From positions 9,900,395-9,964,394 of the forward strand of contig JAXIVH010000008.1 of the NCBI GenBank assembly GCA_036785325.1: 64,000 nucleotides of DNA, read 5' to 3'. The DNA comes from Urophycis tenuis (lineage: Eukaryota > Chordata > Actinopteri > Gadiformes > Phycidae). A program made the position numbers and the translations under genes. The stretch's first letter is position 1. Each line of letters opens with the position of its first letter. This document shows, piece by piece, positions 55,801-64,000 of the stretch. Below the pieces are notes generated by a model. That model saw only the letters and a list, made by a program, of their open reading frames with translations. It was not told where the DNA came from and searched no databases.

Positions 55801-58800
55801 TGCAAATATTTCTTTTTGATCAGGGGAAGAATAAAAATGCTACAGTAAGTCATTTATCCTTTTTTCATTTTATTGCACAGCACAACAATAAACAGGGAGT
55901 CAGGCCAGTGCCAAAGCTTGCACTAGCAATGTGCATTTGTATTGCAGTAATAAAAGAAAGTTGCTCAGCAATTCTAACAAAAAATGTGCATAGGTGACAA
56001 AGTTTAGAGGTAAAAAAAAGCCAGTAACACTCGCCACATGTGCGCTTCTGTGTCTCATTTTGCACCTTCCCTTAAGTTATACATTCACTTGTGATTGCTG
56101 CAGTCAATCTATATTGACCCATATGTGGATTTGTCTTGTTTTGAGATGGTTCCCATCGTGGTGACATCAGCCACCCTGAAGTCTTTGGAGGACACACTGT
56201 CCCCTGTGGAGCTCAGCCCTGCTGTGAACCTTGAGCCCACTCTCATTAATCCAACGCTCTGTCTCAACGTGGTTCATCAGGTCAGTCAAGTGTGTGTGCG
56301 CGTGTATGGCATGCGTGTGTGCATGTGTGTGTGTGTGCATATGATGAAATGTGCTGTCAAAATTCTGTGTTTGTCAACCAGGTTACCATAGTTGTGAAGT
56401 ACAACCCTGCGGGTGAAATAGTGAACGTTTCCGCAAATCTAGTCCTGGGGCCTGTCCGGGGAACTGCACTGTCATTCGAGCAGGAGTTTGGAATTACATT
56501 TGTCCAGGTGCTGTACTGAATCTTTGAAGCCCAATTGATTTAACTAAAAAAAAGTATCAATGGGATTGGCTATGCATGCTGTGTTAATCCCACTAACAAC
56601 TCTTTTATGCAATGGCATGTCTTCAGCCCAAAAGCACATGGCTGTGTTGGGACAGATGTGAAATACTTCACGACCAGTGTGCTTTGGGCTTTACAATGCA
56701 TTGGCTCATGAGAGCAATGTTAGCTTTTTTCATGCATCAGCGCTGATTGTATAGCAGGAAGTCCAATTTTGGAACTTTAAATCACGTAAATGTACCCACC
56801 CTTTAGGAAGAAAACGGCACAGAGAGAACAGTTAAACGCAGTGGGAATCCTGGTTATGTGACCGGGCTGCCAGTAATATCTGGGACGAGAACAGCAGAAT
56901 ATCCTTTACTTTTTTCCAGGTCCACAGGCTGGCACTTCTTTATCACTACAAGTATAGTAGAAGTGTGGATTCAGACCTTTTTCTCAGTTTTTCTGTTAAT
57001 CTGATAATCACAAAGCAATACACATTTTACAATTTTGCCCATAGATTAAATATATTTTGAAATTGAGCTTCTCATTCATTTACAAACAGTATCCCACAAT
57101 GATGTGTGTGTGTTTGCATGTATATATATATTATTTGATTACCGGTAAATAATGTTTTAAATGTAATTATAGTATATCATTCATAGAGTAACTTGTTGTC
57201 CTAAAATAACATTGGAAAAGCCTTAACACATCTCCCCACAGGGATTGTTCAGACCACCAGTCCCATAGGAACACTGTCCATACTTCAAAGTGGCAGTAAC
57301 CAGGACTGTCTCCGCGGACCCCAACAGCGTTCCCCTGTGTTGTTTGGCCAAGGCATGGTGTCTGGCTGCACCTTAAAGTATGGGGGCATCCCACTTCATG
57401 TGTTGTTCTCAAGCGCTAATAGGACAAACAATGGATTGACTCTCCTATGTCTTGTCTCTCTAGTCTGGAGGAGGGCGCCAACTGTTCACTGGTTTCTAAT
57501 GTGCTTCTGGAGGTGCTGAGAGGCTCGGGCAGGATGCAGTATGTGGCTGCTTTTGGAACACCCACTTTGGATAATTCACTTGACTGGGTGCCCCTGGAAA
57601 CCATCCTTATGTCTGGGGTGAGACATAGTTTCCAGAAAGTTCTTTGAAAAATATGTAACGAGTAAATTATGTTGTAGATTCCCCCCAAAATAGCTAAGTG
57701 TTTAAACAATTAACAGTGGTTTGATTTCCGTTCACATTTGCCACGATCATTGTCAAAGCCTGTGATTAGTCACTCTTTACCTGCATGTCTATTGGAATAT
57801 AAGTAAAATATGTATTATGATGAGAAATTATTATAGTCATAATATAAAAAAAATTCTCTGATAAATACACATTCATGTAATAAAAACAAATTAACCTAAA
57901 TATATCTATGTCTATTCTAAATGATTAAAGTGATGACAACAGGATCCAAAAACATAAAATATCCCACAGAAGGGATGTATCCACACACACCAAATATCTT
58001 ATCTTAGAATATGTACAAAATGATGTTAGGAATGAGGCCTAATGCACACCTTGATAACCCTTAAATAAGATGGTCAATTACGGACTGCTGTTGAGTTACT
58101 TTTCATTGAAAAGCATTGTGCATTGTCTTAAAAGCAAGAAAAATAACGACGATCGACCCTTAACTAGAATCACATTTACTGAACTAACTAAAAGTGTTCC
58201 TTGTCAAAGAGTGTCTGCTGCCTAATGAGTTTTTCAATGTGTCTGTTCAGGGAACTCAGGGCTGCACGATGCCACTGTCGCATCACTTAGAAATTAAATG
58301 GACAAAATATGGATCCCTGGAAAACCCTCAAGCCCAAATTGTGAGCATCAAAGAGCTGATACACACCAACTCCAGCAACATGGTAAGAATGTGTTTGCTT
58401 TTATTTGGATGTAGGGAAGCTCTGCTTCCAACAAACTAAATAAAACGAGCCAAGTAGGAAAACATTCATCTTTGATGTCCAGGGACATTTTAAATGTAAT
58501 AAACAAAGCGATACCATTTTTTGCAGAGACAGAAGGTCTCCTTTCCACCCTGGCAAACATTTACTCTCTCAGGCTACTACCCAATGCAACCAATCAGGAC
58601 AGCAAGAACAGTGAATGAGACCTTCTGTTGGATCAATAGAGATCACCCATATTATGCTTTGAATATGGAAAATATATATATATATATTTTTATTGTATTT
58701 GGGAGACAAACTCACGTCCTGTACAATACTTGATGTGGCAAGATCCTGGGGTTGCAAGTTAACAGGAACCAATGACCTCTAACTTGTGTGTTCAATCCCC

Positions 58801-58949
58801 AGGCCTTGCTCTCTGGCGGAAGCACTTCTGTCATCGTCACAAGCTCAGTGAGCTTTGTACCCGTTTCTGCCCCGTCTGAGCCCGGCTTCCAAGCTCCACC
58901 TACCATCGACGCCAAACTACCTTTTGAATTTTTCTTTCCTTTCACGTGA
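52815..58949 (+). CDS. tctn1: Tectonic-1, ciliary transition-zone protein
   Basis: Fourteen coding exons: 52815-53103, 53462-53579, 54148-54281, 54627-54760, 55180-55282, 55442-55554, 55824-55844, 56104-56280, 56382-56507, 56807-56898, 57240-57377, 57464-57617, 58251-58382, 58803-58949. They join in phase to 625 residues (human about 587). A signal peptide (residues 1-21, IKTILLLLSNVAASI) is followed by a Ser/Thr-rich, N-glycosylation-rich stretch. The tectonic Cys motif CPCDEQRNVCDINCCCDKEC follows, then the tectonic domain (RSGNPGYVTGLPV, GCTLNLEEGANCS) and the end LPFEFFFPF. There is no C-terminal membrane segment, as in TCTN1 and unlike TCTN2/3. Tectonic-1 acts in the MKS/B9 complex controlling ciliary membrane content and Hedgehog signalling. 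The adjacent hvcn1 matches the human 12q24 order. The intron after 53579 is GC-AG and the one after 56898 is AT-AC. Confidence 0.95.
53580..54147 (+). other. tctn1: GC-AG intron in tctn1
   Basis: The donor is AG/GCAAGT and the acceptor CCCTACAG. AG plus T gives Ser, keeping the frame (NSVSGNEQLCY). GC donors make up about one percent of vertebrate introns and otherwise match the consensus closely, as here. Confidence 0.85.
56899..57239 (+). other. tctn1: U12-type AT-AC intron in tctn1
   Basis: The exon ends GCAGA and the intron starts ATATCCTTTA, the canonical minor-spliceosome AT-AC donor. The 3' end has CCTTAAC as branch site, then 12 bases to the terminal AC before AGGGATTG. Joining restores the frame (GA plus A gives Glu, then GIVQTT). 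No GT donor in the right phase exists at this exon end. Confidence 0.88.
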
Positions 58950-59222
58950 TACAAAAGGTTTGTTGAAGTCCAACAGCGTAGGAGGTGTCTCAATAGGAAA
59001 ACATTTACATTGTTGTATCTGTCACAAGATACCAGTTGAGCTATATTGATTGACGGTGAAAAGAAAATATAGAAATGGTGATAATACATTTGAAAATGAA
59101 CGACCGCTTCATAAATGTCACAATGCTACGGTTAAAATTCTATGCCATGCTGCCTCAGAAGGGCACAGAGTCTATTGTTCTCTTGCTCCTGGGGAAAAAA
59201 GTGAGAGAAGTGGATTTTAGTA

Positions 59223-61126
59223 TTATTGAACTGTTAAAATGCTATTTTCATACTTGTTGCGAATCTGTTCAAAAGGACACACCATCTTGTCACTGCGTTC
59301 CTGCAGCTCGGTAGCCCTTAGGACAAGATGATCGTAACTCTCCTTCAGTTTATGAAGTCTATGGTCGGCACGTGTCTTCATGGAGACAAGGATTCCTGGA
59401 AAAGAGAACCACACGTTAAATGTGAGGATTGTTATACGAAGACATATCGTGTAGGTCTGATTTTATTGTCATTTTTTTCTTGTATTCATTATTTATTTGT
59501 CCTGTATGAAATGTGTATATTTGGCTAAATGTTTGATACGGCCCGAGTTATTTTTGTAATCTACAGGACAATAAATCTGAAACTATTGTATCCTGTTATC
59601 TATTACTTTTTTTTCACAAAGTGACACTTACCGTTAATAATCCTTGCCACCCGCCAGAGGCGCAGTAAAATGAGGAAGCCCACACCGTCAAAAACATCCT
59701 CGTTCGATATGAACACGACATCCAAGACAAAAGACACCACCACCACTACGCCGTCAAACACCTCAAACTTGTGCTGGAAAAACTCCAGCCGGTAAGCGTA
59801 AAGCTTGCCAGCCAGCTCCACCATGAAGAACGTCAGAAGAGCCAAGCTCAGGTAATGGAACACCTGGGAAGAAAGAACTGTGAGTCATGCCAAGGTCAAA
59901 GATATCGTCTAATAAGTTCAAGTAACTTTATTGTCAAGTATGCTACATGGCAGGCATATAGCACAGATAAAATTGCAGTCCTCTCAGACCTACGGTGGAA
60001 AATGAACAATCAGACAAACAAACAGTGTACAGACAACACAAAAATACAAGTACAAAATACAAAATACAAAAGTGATAATAAATAGACATTTACTTAAAAC
60101 GATTGCACTAACAGGGTGATCTGTACCCAGAACTGCACACTAGCATTCACTTTGGGCCATCTTACCTCGGGCGCAACATGACCATGTTCCACTTTTATGA
60201 TAGCCAGATCTATCAGCACCTCACCCAAAACAAAGATGGCATCCAAGACTACCAGACACACAACCACCACCTGAAGAAAAAAATAGATGAAGCAATTATT
60301 TCTCACGGAGCGTGTACAAAAATTTGCAATGCATCTCTCCTGCCATTGGCAGTTAATTAAACACACAAAGCCACAAAAAACATGATGATGCACCAAGCTT
60401 TTTCACAGCTTGTTCTCGTGATAGAAAATCAATATTTGGCTCGTTTTTACACTTTTTCAGCTGCCTGGTAAATGACAAGTTTTCCCTTTTAAACGCTGGA
60501 CACAGAGGAATCCATGTGTTTGGTTTGAGTGAAACTGATTGACACTCAACGTTGATGTTAGTTAAAGGTTATGGCATAACTGATGAAGACTGGCAATTAT
60601 CTTCTTAGCACAATCACTAAACCATAGAACCAGAACACAACTAGAACCCTAGGTTAGTAATCTAACCTACTTGTACAATTTTAATATCAAAACAAATTGG
60701 TCATCTGTTCTTGGGTGACCATTTACATTTAGGGCATTTAGCAGATGCTTTTGTCCAAAGCGTCTTACAATCAGTACATTTGTCATACAGCTGTGGGGTT
60801 CAGTGACCAATGGGCCTAGGCCTATATATAATCAAGGTCCGTTAATAAGGTCCCTTGTCTTTCAATGTTCAAGGCAGCATGGCTTGACATACCAGGCAGC
60901 CACACATTAATTTGCCTGCAATGTCAAATTGTTGTTACACATTCAAACAAAAATGTGCCAATACCTGAAATCGACTAGAACTGTAGAGCCTCTGTAGGGA
61001 ATCCCTGAAGTTCAGGCTAGTTGGTTGCTGCTCTGGTTCCTCACTGGGCTCGACCAGTTCTTCCCATGCCCCTGTGCTGGTTTTCTCATCACCCACAGCA
61101 GTGAAGTGCCTCAGGTACCGAGACAT
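59223..61126 (-). CDS. hvcn1: Voltage-gated proton channel Hv1
   Basis: Coding exons in transcript order: 61126-60965, 60270-60166, 59863-59632, 59395-59223; in phase, 223 residues (human 273). The protein is a voltage-sensor domain that is itself the proton pore, acting as a dimer in plasma and phagosome membranes. S1 contains VVLDAIFVLGEVLIDL with the selectivity Asp; S2 VFHYLSLALLTFFMVELAGK; S3 VFDGVVVVVSFVLDVVF; S4 ILLRLWRVARIING with all three gating arginines. A C-terminal coiled coil follows (KLKESYDHLVLRATELQERS). The external zinc site keeps the His before S2 (FHY), but the second His of human Hv1 in the S3-S4 loop is replaced (SNEDVFDG). The N-terminus is shorter than in human. It is tail to tail with tctn1, 273 bases between stop codons. 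Confidence 0.97.
59570..59575 (+). terminator. Candidate poly(A) signal for tctn1
   Basis: The first plus-strand AATAAA I noticed after the tctn1 stop (58949) is at 59570-59575, inside the last hvcn1 intron. If used, the tctn1 3' untranslated region would be antisense to the last hvcn1 coding exon. Confidence 0.4.
60725..60800 (-). mobile_element. L2-type 3' tail fragment in hvcn1 intron 1
   Basis: GGGCATTTAGCAGATGCTTT followed by TGTCCAAAGCG is the reverse complement of the L2 LINE end. Only the tail (with a few following SINE-like bases, CTGTGGGGTTC) remains. Confidence 0.65.
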
Positions 61127-62230
61127 GGCCCAACGCTTTAATGAGGAGTTGGGTGAATCCCACCTTCTCTTAAAAAAACCACAATGGATAAATTTTGGGT
61201 TAGTTTATTAATTACCGCTTTAACTGATGAAAGGATGCAGGATCTGCACTTCTTTATTTCAACTCTAGCCTACACGCATATATGCACATGGTCTGTTTTC
61301 AGAAATAAACAAATGTATCACACGTTAAGTGCACAACAACAAGTGTACAGTCCACACTTGTACAGTTTGTTTAGTTTAACATCAGCTGATTTGATCGGTA
61401 TTACATTTTTGCTACATGACGCATCATCGTGGTCGTGTATGGTGGCACATGGGTGGCACTGACACGCACATTCCTGACGGACGCGTTAACGTGCGACAAA
61501 TACGATGATTGTTTACGCGGTCATTTATCATAGATAAACATTATTTCATATTACATATTTACACTTGCAATGTTGCAAAGTTCTTATTTGAATATGTCCA
61601 ATTGTGAACAAACATTATCATAAAAAATAGAATATTATAAATTGGTCTACTTACTTAATAATAGGCGTGAATAATACTGAGGCGGTTTGGCTTACGAGTT
61701 GTTGCGCTGCAGTTCTGAGAGTATTTCAGCTGATTTGACAATATCATTACTTCTCCTTTCACATGTTGAAACTGACATGTTGAAAAATGTAATTTCTGTA
61801 AGTCTGTTTTTTTTTTTTTTTTTTAAATAAATTTGTCAACACATTTGTTGCAGCATTTTGAGAGCAGTTTGCAGCAGCCTATCAATCACATGACAGTCCT
61901 ATAAGTTACACATTTTTTGGAATCAAGTAGACGATTCACGGCAGATGGATGCAATTATTCAAGGCTGCGTGGGTAAAGACATATAGGCCATCATATTAAA
62001 ACCCTCTTTTCGATTCCAACTTTGTAGATTACTGTTATGTGAACTCGTGATAATATGCAATAGTGCAAATACAAATACACTTTTGCAAATTCAGCACTTC
62101 AACACTATTTTGCACGAGTATAAATCATCTTGAATGCATTGACGTATTCATTAGTTGGGGGCATTTAACACAGGATTACGATTTAGACTCCATGCAAGTT
62201 ACCTTATTTTTCTTTCACTTTTTATTAAGT
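61127..62230. other. hvcn1 5' side, no further coding exon seen
   Basis: A 3' splice-like TTTTTTTAAG stands at about 61166-61175 on the minus strand before the hvcn1 ATG, so one or more non-coding exons probably lie upstream. A poly(T) run is at 61808-61824. Otherwise nothing clear. Confidence 0.4.
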
Positions 62231-63124
62231 CCACACAATCCGTTTGTTAAGTTCGTCTAACTCCTCCTCTGCTTCCAGGCGATTTCCTACGGAAGTTAGC
62301 CTTCCAAATTTCCACATTTTCCTGTTTTCTCGCTCTTCTAACAACAATCGATTTCAATGCCGAAAAACAAATGTATGGCCTAACATGACCAAGTTATTGA
62401 CAAAATACATTTTTGCATTTGCATGTAGATCTACATGCGTAATTTTCAAGGAAGCAACATGAGCCAAATGTGAACCCGCACACAATTGTAATATAGAACC
62501 TGGTAACGTCTGATTAAGCTTTTTGTTATCTTACTAAAGTAAGATTAGACGCACACACATACACAACATAACATTTTAATGTAAGAAAAATAATAAAAGC
62601 TATACATAGCTTTTATTATTTTTCCTACATTATGTATCCATATGCTGTATATTCTCCAGTCCAGAATGCACAATTGTCTTATTTGTAACAGTGTACATTT
62701 AAATTTAAGTTGTGCTGCTTTCACGTAGAATCAATCAGACGATACACGGTAGTCCATCTAGCATCTCGCCCAATGTTTTCTCCGTGAGTGATGAGGCTAC
62801 TAATTGTAAATAAGGTTGTAAAATACTGGTTGTAAGTTACCTCGCGGAGGACTGCACAATTTTGAATTGATTAAACTTTAGACGGCAATGCCGTTACCGG
62901 TATTATGTGTCGGCATCACCTAATATTATCGTCCTGCTCTCTTCTACTAAATTGAAATCCAGTTTGTTTCCACCGACTGGCTGAATCTCAGCGTCAGTGG
63001 CTGCTACCTGTGACGCCCGGGAGGCGGCGCTAGAGTCTGGTAGGTAGGAAGCCTCGTAAACAGGAACAGAAACAGAAGAAGAAGAAGAAGAGGAAGAAGG
63101 ACCATTTGACGTTGTTGTTGTCAT
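62231..63124 (-). CDS. Unrecognised two-exon small protein gene
   Basis: I do not recognise this product. Exon 1 from ATG 63124 to about 62930 encodes a Ser-rich start, then YEASYLPDSSAASRASQVAA and LDFNLVEESRTIIL, with donor AG/GTGATG. A second exon at about 62343-62231 (acceptor TTGTTAG) continues in phase with ERENRKMWKFGRLTSVGN and RLEAEEELDELNKRIVWT, then TAA. Total is about 103 residues. The second half is highly charged and helical looking, with no signal peptide or membrane segment. An AATAAA overlaps the stop codon (TTAATAAAA), so the 3' untranslated region would be very short. The start is head to head with the C6orf89 homologue, 353 bases apart. Phase agreement and protein-like composition support it; no database match was possible. 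Confidence 0.55.
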
Positions 63125-63477
63125 TTTGCGTCAATACCCTTTCTGAAGTGTAGCTTTAGCTATGTATGAAATGTTGATTTGAAAATAAAGTCAGGTTTAC
63201 AGAAGTTAGCGGATACAGAAATGAAGCGGTTGTTATGGCGGTTGAAAGTGTAGATTTTATGAAACTCCAGCGTAGAGTGACTGCTGCTTGGGGTTTGCCC
63301 TCCGGTAGCACAATGCCATGATAGCGGTTGCATTTTTGTGAGCTTTAGTTTGATTATCCTCAACGTATTTATTGTAGTTTTTGGGCGACGTGTTTAGTAC
63401 CCAGTTGGTTTACGCGCTTAGAACAATGTCTACTGTCCACAAACTGCACCTGAAACAATAACTGAAAGGACAACATT
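63125..63477. promoter_or_regulatory. Probable bidirectional promoter
   Basis: The 353 bases between two divergent start codons must hold both 5' leaders and both transcription starts if each coding start is right. No TATA box is seen in either direction. Confidence 0.5.
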
Positions 63478-63668
63478 ATGGGTGCAACAATGAGTGAGCC
63501 ATGCATCTACGACAAGCTGTCAGAAAGTATTGACATCCTCCGACAGTCCGGTTACCGCTACGGCATGTCTGAGAGGGAGATTGAGAAGTTCATCAAGCAG
63601 GTCCTGGAGACCAATGAGCCAAGGAGAGACCCTCACCAATTCCCTGTACTGCGAGCAACCTTGAAGGT
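63478..63668 (+). CDS. c6orf89: C6orf89 homologue, first coding exon, 3'-partial
   Basis: Human C6orf89 encodes bombesin receptor-activated protein, a single-pass type II Golgi or cytoplasmic protein. This exon encodes IYDKLSESIDILRQSGYRYG, MSEREIEKFIKQVLETNEP, then RRDPHQFPVLRATLK. These line up with the human cytosolic N-terminus (IYDKLSETVDLVRQTG, GMSEKAIEKFIRQLLEKNEP). The exon ends at a donor AAG/GTTTGC; the membrane segment and lumenal domain are past the right edge. There are two nearby ATG codons (63478 and 63490); the second gives MSEPCIYDKL. Which is used is open. Confidence 0.88.
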
Positions 63669-64000
63669 TTGCTTAATGTTGTTGTTCAAGAAAGTTTGTT
63701 GGTAGGCTAATCGACACCGATTGACAAAATGACACTATATCAAAGATACAGACCAGTCACGTTAGTGACTGCAACAGCATCCACACTTACTGAGTTTATT
63801 AATAACACCATAAGGACCTTGTGGATCATTGCCATCAGCTGTAGCTCATTTAGGCCTATGTCGTTTTGTACGACATAGCTCATGTTTTTGGATTATAGAA
63901 CAGCTGCTGAAATGCACTGGGCAGGACGAACCAGCTGGTACATTTTTGTGATGATACTTCTGCAGTGTATAATTAAGTAGCCTGTACATGCTTCTAAATC
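63669..64000. other. Intron of the C6orf89 homologue
   Basis: Nothing recognisable before the window end. Confidence 0.5.

Noticed and set aside
58528..58620. Extra tctn1 exon after TTTTTTGCAG (RQKVSFPPWQTF...)
   Set aside because: No usable donor, and the phase-correct join of 58382 to 58803 already gives the known tectonic C-terminus.

Overview
The window is nuclear DNA of a ray-finned (teleost) fish. It has split vertebrate genes with GT-AG introns, fish-type retroelements (a Rex1/Babar-like LINE, an L2-like LINE, tRNA-derived SINEs) and very dense microsatellites. I read seven recognisable protein genes, one unrecognised small gene, and repeat-filled intergenic DNA. Exon borders were placed by hand from splice consensus and reading-frame continuity. 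In every multi-exon model the phases join without a frame break.

Layout, left to right. (1) 267-5618, minus: dennd2d, a DENN-domain Rab exchange factor, ten coding exons, 3' end cut by the window edge. (2) 5.6-26.6 kb: gene-free and transposon-rich. It holds a decayed LINE carrying a nested SINE, an L2-like LINE fused to a SINE, a 116-bp imperfect palindrome, another SINE with a (CCAT)n tail, an LTR-like piece, and a 5'-truncated Rex1-like LINE whose 447-codon reverse-transcriptase frame is still open. (3) 27617-32221, plus: tmem263, two coding exons. (4) 33898-40712, plus: rbbp5, 14 coding exons, a core subunit of the MLL/SET1 histone H3K4 methyltransferase complexes. (5) 43561-47799, minus: a PDZRN3/PDZRN4-family gene that seems to exist only in the short form without RING and MATH domains. 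(6) 47.8-52.8 kb: microsatellites and two SINE copies, no gene. (7) 52815-58949, plus: tctn1 (tectonic-1), 14 coding exons, with one U12-type AT-AC intron and one GC-AG intron. (8) 59223-61126, minus: hvcn1, the voltage-gated proton channel, tail to tail with tctn1. (9) 62231-63124, minus: a two-exon small gene I do not recognise. It is head to head with (10) 63478-63668, plus, the first coding exon of the fish homologue of human C6orf89, which runs off the right edge.

The genes are not an operon and have unrelated jobs: vesicle traffic, chromatin, ciliary transition zone, proton conduction. The tctn1-hvcn1 pairing matches the human 12q24 neighbourhood. The most notable signals are the minor-spliceosome intron in tctn1, the short-only PDZRN gene, the divergent small gene beside the C6orf89 homologue, a near-perfect two-block hairpin at 23494-23651 with a related copy lacking the second arm near 29.2-30.1 kb, and matching 3' tails of an L2 LINE and a SINE family. 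I saw no CRISPR array, no rRNA and no free-standing tRNA gene.
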